Assembly: GCA_030622135.1 (NCBI GenBank)
Contig: JAUXGL010000005.1
Coordinates: 1-53,712, forward strand
Origin: Deltaproteobacteria bacterium
GTDB taxonomy: Bacteria > Myxococcota > B64-G9
Direction of reading: 5' to 3'
Length of the DNA stretch: 53,712 nucleotides
Made by a program: the position numbers and the translations under genes. This document shows, piece after piece, positions 1 to 12,540 of the stretch. Under the pieces are notes generated by a model. It saw only the letters and a program-made list of their open reading frames with translations, was not told where the DNA came from and ran no database searches. Within the stretch, counting starts at the first letter, position 1, and each line of letters begins with the position of its first letter.

Positions 1-294
1 CATGGTTACCCATGCCTACGCATGACTCGGAGCTGCTGTGACTCGCTACATCCTCAGCATATGGAACTTTCATCCACAACACCTCGCCGGTTTATGCCGG
101 CGCACGCAACGTCCCCTTTTTGATCCCAGTACGGCCAAACTCTCTGCGAGTACTGGTCGCGTCCCGACTCGAACCGCGACCTCTTCGCAGACGACGAGGA
201 AAGCACCGCGGCCCGCTGATCGCCACGCGATCCACGGCGCGGTGTCCGCCCGCGACTTCCGCCAAAATCCCGCGCTTTCACGAAGCCGTCAACA

Positions 295-1644
295 CTAGTC
301 ATCTAGCACCCCGAAAGAAATTGGTGTCCCTGCCATGCCCTCCTGGAAGCTGTTGAATTCTGAAGCACTTGAGAAATCCCGCTTGTATTTTGCCTGGAGG
401 AAGTCCCTCAGCTCCAAGAACATCTCTTCGGACACAAATCCATCTATCCACTCGCATTGTCGAAGGTTTTCCCAGGGTGCCAGGAAAATGTAGCCTCTAC
501 AGATGTCACCCAGGACGACCGCTGGCTGATAGTGAAAGTAGTAGGTGTAACTGTCTCGAATTGTGGCGAGAGGAGAATTGAAAAGGTCGAATCCAATCGG
601 TGCATTTCCCCGTCTATTCATAATGCCCTCGATTACATCGATGAGAACAGGTTCTTTTCCATTGTATGTGGGATCATAGAAAGCAGGTGATGATGGCTCC
701 AGATGCAGCGTTATTTGAAACACCCGATCTCCATGTCTCTCGCGCAAGATGTATCCCATTCTAGGTTCCCGGTCGGAAACATACTTTTGGTCCTTTACAA
801 TCGGTGGTAGATAATGTGTAAATGCGTGCATGTTGCCTACCAGAACAATTCCTCGTGTCTCTTTCTTGATGATCTCGGTCTCGACCTGCTCGGCCATCAG
901 CAGATCTCGTTTTATAATAAAGGGAACCTTTTCTTTTAGTTCGGCCACCTTGTCGGGATTTTTCAACAAGCCTTTCTTTAACATGAAAATAGATACAAGA
1001 TCCATCTCCCGATCTATGCCGACCACTCGCATCTTGGGTTGATCTGGACGCAAGCTCTGGTTCAGCTTCCAGACTTCTCGGAGGAGATCCCAGTACTCCT
1101 TGGATCCCCATATGTGCCAATTTTGGGAACGTGCAATATCGACTGCAAGGCTCTCCTGGTAGTATGACGCAGAAACAAGACGTTCGAGTTTCGAATTGAT
1201 TTCAGCGTTACAGACTTCAAGTCCGATCGTCGTTACTCCTGCCTTTTCATATAGTATCGGCAGGGCAGCCTTGACAAACTGGAGGTTTTGTTTAACCTCG
1301 TGGTATTCTCCCAGGATGACAACCTGGTGCTTCTTGCTCTTGGATACAAGGTAGTCAATCGGGGACATTCCGTGCCTGTCCATCCATTGGGTAATTGCGG
1401 CAATATCTCGAGCATCGAGTGCCGCGGCTTCCTTTGTTAATTCTTCTCGTATCCCGTTGGGTTTCCTCTGTGCAGTTGGATCGCAAGCCACAACCGCCAA
1501 CGCTGCCACGAGAGTACTGGTCACGAAGGCCGCCAGCACATAAGCAACAGCAAATACCGATGCAAGCAAGGCTTCAAATTTTGGACGCTTGATACGAAGG
1601 TGTTCGATCGGAACCCGTTGCCAAGTGATCTGTTTCCAAGACAT
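295..1644 (-). CDS. Tiki/TraB/ChaN-like (haem-binding uptake / erythromycin-esterase-like superfamily) protein with N-terminal membrane segment
   Basis: 449 aa ORF; motifs VILGEYHEVKQN, TIGLEVCNAEI and GIVLVGNMHAFTHY resemble the conserved H/E motifs of the Tiki/ChaN superfamily; hydrophobic N-terminal segment. Confidence 0.55.
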   Translation of the reverse strand: MSWKQITWQRVPIEHLRIKRPKFEALLASVFAVAYVLAAFVTSTLVAALAVVACDPTAQRKPNGIREELTKEAAALDARDIAAITQWMDRHGMSPIDYLVSKSKKHQVVILGEYHEVKQNLQFVKAALPILYEKAGVTTIGLEVCNAEINSKLERLVSASYYQESLAVDIARSQNWHIWGSKEYWDLLREVWKLNQSLRPDQPKMRVVGIDREMDLVSIFMLKKGLLKNPDKVAELKEKVPFIIKRDLLMAEQVETEIIKKETRGIVLVGNMHAFTHYLPPIVKDQKYVSDREPRMGYILRERHGDRVFQITLHLEPSSPAFYDPTYNGKEPVLIDVIEGIMNRRGNAPIGFDLFNSPLATIRDSYTYYFHYQPAVVLGDICRGYIFLAPWENLRQCEWIDGFVSEEMFLELRDFLQAKYKRDFSSASEFNSFQEGMAGTPISFGVLDD

Positions 1645-1705
1645 GCAGAATCCTTTCTCGCCTGTCAGGACGTGTATAAAATGTTATGATCCTCCCAATC
1701 TGAAG

Positions 1706-3121
1706 TCAGAGATCTTCCACCGTCAGGATCGCGGAGAAGTAGCCCTCGTCGTTCAATTCGTCACTTGGTGGGAACGCGCTGATGAGGACTCGTTCGATGG
1801 TAAAGTTGCCGAAGGCTGACAGCGCTTCGGCTTTTTTGTCGACCTCTTCGATGATCTCCTTGCCTACACGCTCCCGGAACTTCACCTCGCAGAGGGTGAG
1901 CACTTTGTCCGCCCTCTTGAAGAGCAAGTCGACCTGTGCGCCGGTGGACAGATCGCTTTTCCTGAACCAGGATCCGTAGTCGTACGCGATGGCCGAGAAT
2001 CCCAGCCTTTTGGCGATCAAGTGAGCGTGCTGGTAGCAGAAGTGCTCGAACGCCAGCCCCAGAAAGACGTGGTAACGCTTCTCCGGCAGCGCCTGGTGCA
2101 GCGGAAGGCCTTCGGGTGAACGCCCGATCTGGCTCTTTTGCGAACGGATGAACCGGAAGTAGAACCGCAAGAATGAGTCGGCGATGCGATATCGCCTCAG
2201 GTGCGCCGACTCGGGATTCTGGACCGGGCCGTAGCCTTCGATGAACCCGGCCAGGCAGAGGTTCTCCAGAAACCCGCTGATTCGCCCTCCGGACTTCAAG
2301 CCGATGCGCTTGGCGATCTCGTCCCGGGTCGCAAATCCCCTCAGGGCAAGGAACTCGACGATATTTCGATAGTGACGCACCTTTCCAAAGTGGCTTACGA
2401 ACAATCTGTCGAACTCGTCGTGGAAATATGCGCCGGGGCGGAAGCAAAGGTCGATCAGGTTCAGCCGCACGGACCGTCTCTTATCATACAGTTCAAGGTA
2501 CTTGGGGACCCCGCCCATCACCAGGTAGTATTCCAACGCCTCGCGTGTGCTCCTCGATGCAAAGAACCCCGCTCTCGCCTCGCTGAACCCAAGCGGCCCC
2601 AGATGCATGATCTCGTCGATCCTTCCGTAGAGTGCACGGGAACGAATGACATTCTTGACCAAGAACGACGATATCGATCCGCACAGGATGAGGTGGACCC
2701 GGGCATTTCGAACAAGGTAGTTGTCCCAGACGAATTTCAGTTTGCTCACCAGCTCGTTGCGCCCTGCTGCCATCCACTGGAACTCGTCGAAAAAGACGAC
2801 GCAGGGCTCGCCGGCGATGTGCTCGGCGAGAAGGATCAGGAGGTCTTCCCAGTCGGAGGTGGACGCCAGGCGATGTGCTTCCATGTTAGAATGGCGATAG
2901 AGGGTCTTGAGGAAATGCTTCTTCTGCTGAGCGGAGCTGGCCCCATCGAGACCCTCGAAGTGGAGAACCTGAAAATCGCGGTAGGCCTCCATCACCAGAC
3001 GGGTCTTGCCGATGCGCCGCCTTCCGTATATGGCCGTCACGCGGGAACGTGAAGGATTGTCGCAGAATGCGCGAAGCGCCTTGAGCTCTACTTCTCGTCC
3101 AATGAATGCTGTCAGCTCCAT
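1706..3121 (-). CDS. AAA/STAND-type ATPase with C-terminal DUF234/PD-(D/E)XK nuclease-like domain (ORF open to 3175; likely start MELTAFIGREVE)
   Basis: Walker A IYGRRRIGKTRL, Walker B CVVFFDEFQWM, C-terminal QVDLLFKRADKVLTLCEVKF typical of DUF234 restriction-like fold. Confidence 0.8.
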   Translation of the reverse strand: MELTAFIGREVELKALRAFCDNPSRSRVTAIYGRRRIGKTRLVMEAYRDFQVLHFEGLDGASSAQQKKHFLKTLYRHSNMEAHRLASTSDWEDLLILLAEHIAGEPCVVFFDEFQWMAAGRNELVSKLKFVWDNYLVRNARVHLILCGSISSFLVKNVIRSRALYGRIDEIMHLGPLGFSEARAGFFASRSTREALEYYLVMGGVPKYLELYDKRRSVRLNLIDLCFRPGAYFHDEFDRLFVSHFGKVRHYRNIVEFLALRGFATRDEIAKRIGLKSGGRISGFLENLCLAGFIEGYGPVQNPESAHLRRYRIADSFLRFYFRFIRSQKSQIGRSPEGLPLHQALPEKRYHVFLGLAFEHFCYQHAHLIAKRLGFSAIAYDYGSWFRKSDLSTGAQVDLLFKRADKVLTLCEVKFRERVGKEIIEEVDKKAEALSAFGNFTIERVLISAFPPSDELNDEGYFSAILTVEDL

Positions 3122-3160
3122 TTCCACCCAGTTTTGCGGCCGATAGAGATATTTATTGTG

Positions 3161-3225
3161 CCCAATTGGCCCCAATCTGTCAATTGATTTGGGGCCAGTT
3201 GGGGCTTAATATCACCCAATTGGCC
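3161..3225. repeat. Inverted/direct repeat cluster upstream of the ATPase gene
   Basis: CCCAATTGGCCCCAA (3161-3175) pairs with TTGGGGCCAGTTGGG (3189-3203) with one G-T wobble; third copy CCCAATTGGCC at 3215-3225. Confidence 0.75.
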
Positions 3226-3352
3226 GGCATTCGGTCAGCAGAGATGCCACCAGCAGTAGGCGCCATTTCAAAAAATCACGCAAATCAGTAACTTGCGGAG
3301 TGGGTGGCACTCATCTGGGCGGGGGGCGGGTGAAGTGGGAAGGCTCGCTGAG

Positions 3353-3694
3353 TCACTTCTGATTTTTTGCCTGGTAGCGGGCGGGTTCGGCAAACAGGTC
3401 CAGGGCCAGGACGCGGGTGCGGAATACGGCCGAGTGCAGAACTTCCTCGGGGATGAAGTAGGTATCGCCCTTTTTGACCGTGCGGGTCTCCCCACCGATG
3501 GTCAGATCCATTTCCCCTTCCAGCATGACCCCGAACTGGGCAGCGTGGGAGTGGACCGGGACTTTCGCCGTCGGATCTATGTCGAAGAAGGCGAGTTGAT
3601 GGTCGCTCGCCTGCAGCAGCTTGCCGCGGACGCCTTCGATGGAAATGTCGATGTCGGGCAGGTTCATGATTATTTCGGGGTAAAAGTCGTTCAT
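3353..3694 (-). CDS. Cupin domain protein
   Basis: VPVHSHAAQFGVMLEGEMDLTIGGETRTVKKGDTYFIPEEVLHSA cupin motifs. Confidence 0.85.
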   Translation of the reverse strand: MNDFYPEIIMNLPDIDISIEGVRGKLLQASDHQLAFFDIDPTAKVPVHSHAAQFGVMLEGEMDLTIGGETRTVKKGDTYFIPEEVLHSAVFRTRVLALDLFAEPARYQAKNQK

Positions 3695-3704
3695 AAGTCC
3701 TCCT

Positions 3705-4760
3705 TCAAACCATGTGGGTGCGCAACTCCCTGAAGACTTCCTCGGGATCGACGCCTTTCTTCTTCAGCTCAGAGACGATCCGGTCGATCTCCCGGTCCAG
3801 GGCGGGCGTATCGATGTGCTTCAACGTACCCGTCCAGCCCATCCGCCGGGCCAGGATAAACTTCAGCTTGAGCCGGTCGTCGAGATTGAGAAACTGGTCG
3901 CAGACGCCGATGAGCTCGTCGAGATCGCCGGGCAGGTCGCCGCGGAGCTCCATGAGCAGATTGAGGATGTGATCGCTCTCCAGCCGGGTGGTCAAGCCCC
4001 TCAGCCCCGAGAGGAACCCGCGGATCTCTTTCACCAGCTCCAATTCGGTGAGCGGTTCGAACTCGCCTTTTTCCTGCATCTCGAAAAGCGGCGTTCCCGG
4101 AATCACCGCGGTGGTGCGCAGGCGCACGAAGTCCGGCTGGATTTCGACCAGGGCCGCGGCCGAGTCTTCGGCGTGGGCGTCGGTCAGCGCCCGGCCCCCC
4201 AGGCCGGGCATGACGTACTCGGACAGATCGAACCCGGCCTGCTTGGCCCGCCGGCCGCCCTCAATCTGCTCGGCCCGGGTGACGCCCTTGCAGATCAGCT
4301 TCAAGACCGCGTCGCAACCCGACTCCATCCCCACGTGGATCCGATCCAGGCCGGCCTGGCGGATTCGCTCCAGGTCCTCGACCTTCCGCCTCGCCAGAGT
4401 ATGCGAGCGAGCGTAGGCGGTGATGCGGCCGGCATTCGGAAAACGTTCGCGCACCGCCTCGACGATTCTTATAAGATCGTCCGGCCGGGTCAGCAGGGGA
4501 TTGGCGTCCTGCAGAAACACCGTCCGGACCGCATCCCCGTAGAATTCTTTCATTTCATCCAGGTCGGCAATCACCTCAGCGGGGGCGCGCAGTGAGAATT
4601 TCGAGCCCTTGTACACCGAGCAAAAGGCGCAGCGGTTCCAGGGGCAGTTTCTCGATACCCGAACCAACAGGCTTCCGGCTTCGGAGGGGGGACGGATGGG
4701 GCCTTGCTCGAAATTCACCATGTACCACAAGAGACTACGGAACGCTGACAACCCTGTCAA
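3705..4760 (-). CDS. Radical SAM protein
   Basis: CPWNRCAFCSVYKG (CxxxCxxC), downstream GMESGCDAVL. Confidence 0.85.
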   Translation of the reverse strand: MTGLSAFRSLLWYMVNFEQGPIRPPSEAGSLLVRVSRNCPWNRCAFCSVYKGSKFSLRAPAEVIADLDEMKEFYGDAVRTVFLQDANPLLTRPDDLIRIVEAVRERFPNAGRITAYARSHTLARRKVEDLERIRQAGLDRIHVGMESGCDAVLKLICKGVTRAEQIEGGRRAKQAGFDLSEYVMPGLGGRALTDAHAEDSAAALVEIQPDFVRLRTTAVIPGTPLFEMQEKGEFEPLTELELVKEIRGFLSGLRGLTTRLESDHILNLLMELRGDLPGDLDELIGVCDQFLNLDDRLKLKFILARRMGWTGTLKHIDTPALDREIDRIVSELKKKGVDPEEVFRELRTHMV

Positions 4761-4838
4761 CGAAAGCGTTCTTTCCTTGACCCCTTGGGAATGTTATGAT
4801 CGATTGTTGGGAAACTCGCAAAGGGAGGATTTTAGAAA

Positions 4839-6911
<2,073 letters not shown>

Positions 6912-6920
6912 TCCATTCCC

Positions 6921-8024
6921 ATGAAGATCGATGCCGACCACGCCCGCTTCCGCCACATCGTGCGGGGAAAGATCAAGGAGAATCTCAAGCGCTTCATCAC
7001 CAAGGGCGAGATCTTGGGAAAGAAGGGCAAAGACGTCGTCTCCATCCCCCTGCCCCAGATTCAGATCCCCCGCTTCCGCTATGGCCACAAGCAAACCGGG
7101 GGAGTTGGCCAGGGGGACGGCGAGGTGGGTACGGTCCTGGCCCCCGACTCGGTGGAGGGCGAAGGCGCGGGTCAGGCCGGGAGCGATCCCGCCGAGCACG
7201 TCCTGGAGGTGGAGATCACCATCGAGGAGTTGGCCGAGATCCTCGGCGAGGAGCTGGAGCTGCCGCGGATCGAACCGCGGGGCAAGCACCGGCTGGAGGC
7301 CGAGAAGAGCCGCTATACCGGCGTGCACCGGGTGGGCCCGGAGTCGCTGCGCCATTTCAAGCGGACCTACAAGGCGGCGCTGAAGCGCCAGATCGCCGCC
7401 GGCGCGTACAACCCCGATCGGCCGGTGGTCATCCCCATTCGGGAGGACCGGCGCTACCGCTCCTGGAGGGTTGCCTGGATCCCCGAGTCCAACGCGGTGA
7501 TCATCTACATCATGGATGTCTCCGGCTCCATGGGTGAAGAACAGAAGGAAATCGTCCGGATCGAGTCTTTCTGGATCGACACCTGGCTACAAAGCCAGTA
7601 CGACGGCCTGGAGGTGCGCTACATCACCCACGACGCCTCGGCCCGGGAGGTGGACCGCCACACGTTCTTCCACACGCGGGAGAGCGGGGGCACCATGATA
7701 TCGTCCGCCTACAAGCTGTGCGCGGAGATCATCAAGGCCGATTATTCCACCGGCGAATGGAACATCTACCCGTTTCACTTCTCGGACGGCGACAACTGGT
7801 CGACCGACGACACCAAGGCCTGCATGGACCTGCTCAAGGCAGGGGTCCTGCCCCATAGCAACCAGTTCGGATACGGCCAGGTGGAGAGCCCCTACGGTTC
7901 GGGTCAGTTCATCAAGGACCTGGGCGAAGCCTTCCCCGAGGAGGAGAAGATCGTCCTGTCCGAAATCCCCGATCGGGAGGCTATCATCAAGTCCATCCGG
8001 GAGTTTTTAGGGAAAGGCAGGTAA
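6921..8024 (+). CDS. YeaH/YhbH family (DUF444) protein, VWA-like
   Basis: [17 protein letters not shown]..., [20 protein letters not shown]; conserved synteny with prkA and spoVR. Confidence 0.93.
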   Translation: MKIDADHARFRHIVRGKIKENLKRFITKGEILGKKGKDVVSIPLPQIQIPRFRYGHKQTGGVGQGDGEVGTVLAPDSVEGEGAGQAGSDPAEHVLEVEITIEELAEILGEELELPRIEPRGKHRLEAEKSRYTGVHRVGPESLRHFKRTYKAALKRQIAAGAYNPDRPVVIPIREDRRYRSWRVAWIPESNAVIIYIMDVSGSMGEEQKEIVRIESFWIDTWLQSQYDGLEVRYITHDASAREVDRHTFFHTRESGGTMISSAYKLCAEIIKADYSTGEWNIYPFHFSDGDNWSTDDTKACMDLLKAGVLPHSNQFGYGQVESPYGSGQFIKDLGEAFPEEEKIVLSEIPDREAIIKSIREFLGKGR

Positions 8025-8028
8025 TCAC

Positions 8029-9558
<1,530 letters not shown>

Positions 9559-9574
9559 TGGAGACCGAGAAGAC

Positions 9575-10867
9575 ATGAAACCACATGCACATATCGTGGC
9601 TAGGTTGCTGATAGTCGGGTTAGCTATCTGGGCTATGAGTTGCGGCTCGAAGCGCCGACCGGCGGTGAGCCCCTTCGACGAGGACATGGTCGTAGGCTCG
9701 CTGGCCATCCTGCCGATTCCCAGCCAGGCGGTCCCGGAGCACAAACAGGACCGGATCCTGATGAATCTGGCCGAAGCGCTTGGAAGGAAATACAAGATAC
9801 CCGTCATAACCGGCCTCACGCTGGGACGGGCGGTGTTTGGCGAGCTCACTTCGGACGGCGGCAGGTGCACCCGAACGTTTAGCGCAACCGCGGCGAAGGC
9901 CCGCGAGGCCCAGAATAGGCTCCAGTTCAACAAGGCCATCGGGTTGTTCGAGAAGGCCAGCGGCTGCCTGCCCCGATGCGGGGCCGAGATCCGCGAGCCG
10001 AAGCAACTGCGGGACGTGTTTATGTACATGGGCCTGATGCTTTACACCCTCGAGCGGGTGGAGGAGGCCGAGGCGGCCTTCAGGCAATTGGCGGCGCTTG
10101 ACAACGAGTTCCAACCGCCCGGCGACCTCTTCCGGCTCGAGCAGGTGGAGTGCTACGAGCGGGCCCGGCGCCAACTGCTGAGCGGAAACCCCTTCCAGGT
10201 GGAGATCCTCTCCTGGCCCGAAGGCGCGACTGTCTTCATCGACGGCCGCCGGATCGGAAAGGCGCCCGTCCGTGTTCCGCTATACCTGGCCAGGCACTTC
10301 GTGCGTATCGAGCTGAAGGGGCATGCGCCCTACTTCTTGAACATCCCCGACGCGGCGCCGCCCACATCCATCAAGGCCTGGCTGTTTCCGGTCTGGCCCG
10401 GCGACGATCCACCCGAGGATCTGATGGAAGAATTCGTAGAAGGCGAGGCCTTCTCCGATACGGCTTACCGGCAGCTAGCCAAGGTCGCGTCCCAACATGA
10501 AGTGGACGCGGTGCTGTTATCCCAATTCGGCATACAGGGCAAGGAAATCCAGCTGGCCACCCGGCTCTACATCGCCAAATCCGCCCTGGTTGTCCGCGAA
10601 GGCGTCTACAATCTGGGCGCCGTTGAGAAAACCCATAAGACCCGGATCGCCCACCTGATTAAGATTTTCAAAGAGCTCAAGCAGGGTCCGAAGAAAAAGA
10701 AGCTCGAGCCCAAACCCGAGAAGAAACCCGTTGTAAAGCCCGAAAAGAAACCAGAGCCTAAGCCTAAGCCTAAGTTTAAGAAGAAGAAGAAGAAGAAAAA
10801 AAAGAAAAAGAAGAAAAGGAATAGAAAGAAGAAGTCCAAAAAACCTCCCATAGAAGAAATCCCTTAG
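9575..10867 (+). CDS. PEGA-domain putative lipoprotein with lysine-rich C-terminal tail
   Basis: Lipobox-like LAIWAMSCGS; PEGA-like EILSWPEGATVFIDGRRIGKAPVRVPL; C-terminal KKKKKKKKKKKKKRNRKKKSKK. Confidence 0.7.
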   Translation: MKPHAHIVARLLIVGLAIWAMSCGSKRRPAVSPFDEDMVVGSLAILPIPSQAVPEHKQDRILMNLAEALGRKYKIPVITGLTLGRAVFGELTSDGGRCTRTFSATAAKAREAQNRLQFNKAIGLFEKASGCLPRCGAEIREPKQLRDVFMYMGLMLYTLERVEEAEAAFRQLAALDNEFQPPGDLFRLEQVECYERARRQLLSGNPFQVEILSWPEGATVFIDGRRIGKAPVRVPLYLARHFVRIELKGHAPYFLNIPDAAPPTSIKAWLFPVWPGDDPPEDLMEEFVEGEAFSDTAYRQLAKVASQHEVDAVLLSQFGIQGKEIQLATRLYIAKSALVVREGVYNLGAVEKTHKTRIAHLIKIFKELKQGPKKKKLEPKPEKKPVVKPEKKPEPKPKPKFKKKKKKKKKKKKKRNRKKKSKKPPIEEIP

Positions 10868-10937
10868 GAACAAGCTTGCCTCCACTAGTTGGTTGCGATA
10901 AAGACGACCCGGGCGGAGTAGCCAAAGGAGGGGGACA

Positions 10938-11480
10938 ATGACCGAACCGCAAGAACACCGTCAATTAGGTGATTTTCACGAAGATTGCCGAGATCTGGCC
11001 CCGGACGCTTTCGCCGATCGCCACGGCGATGCTTTCCTGATCCACCACGGGCCCATCGAGACTCTAAAGTCGCCCGAGGATCAGAAAAAAACCATGAACT
11101 TAGATTTCCCCACCACCGATCCGCGGATTGCTTTCAATCCCCGCAAGGACTTCCTGGTCTTCCCCGTGCGTACGAGCCCGGCCAACACCGAGGAGGAGAA
11201 CATCAGAAGCATCGGCAAGAACGAAACCAACGAGATCGTCATTTTGGACATGACCATCTCCGGGATACACGCCTTTTTGACGAAACGCCCGGACGGGAAG
11301 TTCTACCTACAGGACATGAACTCCACCAACGGAACTTCGATCAACGGCGTTCCCGTCCCCACCCAGGGCGAGGGCGCACCGGTAAGACTCAAAACCGGTG
11401 ATCGCATCCGCTTCGGCGGGGTGAAGTTCACCTTTCTTGAGCTCAAGGAGTTCCGCGGCCTGATCGCCGACCTGTTGTAG
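10938..11480 (+). CDS. FHA domain protein
   Basis: SIGKNETNEIVILDMTISGIHAFL...LQDMNSTNGTSINGVPV...DRIRFGG. Confidence 0.85.
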   Translation: MTEPQEHRQLGDFHEDCRDLAPDAFADRHGDAFLIHHGPIETLKSPEDQKKTMNLDFPTTDPRIAFNPRKDFLVFPVRTSPANTEEENIRSIGKNETNEIVILDMTISGIHAFLTKRPDGKFYLQDMNSTNGTSINGVPVPTQGEGAPVRLKTGDRIRFGGVKFTFLELKEFRGLIADLL

Positions 11481-11640
11481 CTATTGACAGTATTTCCGCA
11501 ACGCCGCGACGAGCTGTTCCCGGCGGAACGGCTTGGAGATGATCTCGGTCTTCTCCGGGTCGGCTTTCATCATCCGGTCGCCCCGTTCGGGGTAGGCGGT
11601 CACGAATCGGATCGTGCACCATGGATCGTCTGATTTCGAA
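11481..11640 (-). pseudogene. C-terminal remnant of a response-regulator receiver domain
   Basis: FVTAYPERGDRMMKADPEKTEIISKPFRREQLVAALRKYCQ* matches the receiver-domain end (K-P motif); phosphoacceptor half missing. Confidence 0.55.
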
Positions 11641-11689
11641 CCAAACCCGGCAAAAAAGACCGGAATGTGGTGATCCATGGAAGCCCTCG

Positions 11690-11949
11690 GGACTTTTTGC
11701 GAGGCCATCAAGTATTGCTATGAAAAATCGCTGACTGGAAACCCGATGATCGAGGGCCGGGTGGTCTTGAAGTTCGTCATCGATTCGGACGGAAACGTCT
11801 CAGGAGCCTCCGTCGAGGAGACGACCATCAAGAGCCCGGAACTTCAAGCGTGCGTGATCCGGGCCGCCAAGCGGATGGTTTTTCCGAAGCCCAAGGGCGG
11901 CGGCATAGTGATGGTGAACTACCCCTTCGTGTTTAAGGCGGCGAAATAA
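11690..11949 (+). pseudogene. N-terminally truncated TonB-C/AgmX-PglI C-terminal-like fragment
   Basis: CYEKSLTGNPMIEGRVVLKFVIDSDGNVSGASVEETTIKSPELQACVIRAAKRMVFPKPKGGGIVMVNYPFVFKAAK; only the C-terminal domain remains. Confidence 0.6.
11691..11712 (+). repeat. Dispersed repeat copy 1 (GACTTTTTGCGAGGCCATCAAG)
   Basis: One mismatch to 12100-12121. Confidence 0.7.
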
Positions 11950-12099
11950 AAAGATGAAAAATTGATCGCGCCGCTCTGCTCTTGAAGCTGTCCGAGAAAA
12001 AAGAGGGACGGAGACGGAGATTCGCTAAGTACCTGTTTTTTTAAGGAGTTAATGCACCTCCGTCCCCCAAATCCCTGTTTCAAGTAGTTAAAAAGGCTC

Positions 12100-12121
12100 G
12101 ACTTTTTGCGAGACCATCAAG
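12100..12121 (+). repeat. Dispersed repeat copy 2 (GACTTTTTGCGAGACCATCAAG)
   Basis: One mismatch to 11691-11712. Confidence 0.7.
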
Positions 12122-12131
12122 AAGAATATCC

Positions 12132-12163
12132 TTGACAAGCATACTATACAATACATAGTATGC
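12132..12163 (+). promoter_or_regulatory. Putative padR promoter with palindromic operator
   Basis: TTGACA at 12132-12137; perfect inverted repeat GCATACTAT (12139-12147) / ATAGTATGC (12155-12163) immediately before the padR start. Confidence 0.65.
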
Positions 12164-12540
12164 TTTCCATGGGTAATTCACATGGACGCAGCGACGGTCA
12201 GGTATTAAAGGGTTTGCTTGATACTCTAGTTCTGCACACGTTATCCAAGGACGATGATTATGGCTTCGGAATCAAGGAGAAGCTGGGGGCTGAACTCAAC
12301 GGCGCTTCCTTTGTGCTCCGTGAAACCACGCTTTACCCCCTTCTACATCGTCTCGAGGATCGCGGGTATGTGCAGTCATATTGCCAGCCAGGTAGCAAAG
12401 GAAAACCTCGTCGCTACTACCGCTTGACACAATCCGGACGTGAACACCTTTCTGAGCGAGAGACAGAGTGGCGCACGGTAAGCAGCGTTCTAGCCCGGAC
12501 AGTACTTAAGACCAAAGGAGATCAAGATGACGATCACTAA
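12160..12540 (+). CDS. PadR family transcriptional regulator (start may be at 12169)
   Basis: QVLKGLLDTLVLHTLSKDDDYGFGIKEKL...ETTLYPLLHRLEDRGYVQSY...GKPRRYYRLTQSGREHL. Confidence 0.93.
   Translation: MLSMGNSHGRSDGQVLKGLLDTLVLHTLSKDDDYGFGIKEKLGAELNGASFVLRETTLYPLLHRLEDRGYVQSYCQPGSKGKPRRYYRLTQSGREHLSERETEWRTVSSVLARTVLKTKGDQDDDH

Noticed and set aside
1-300. Short ORFs on both strands at the window start
   Set aside because: No motifs; overlapping frames suggest intergenic sequence or a partial neighbour
3714-4595. Long plus-strand ORF (293 aa) opposite the radical SAM gene
   Set aside because: Antisense shadow of a high-GC coding gene; the real protein with motifs is on the minus strand
10517-10885. 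Poly-Phe/Leu minus-strand ORFs opposite the poly-Lys tract
   Set aside because: Antisense of AAG repeats, not a membrane protein
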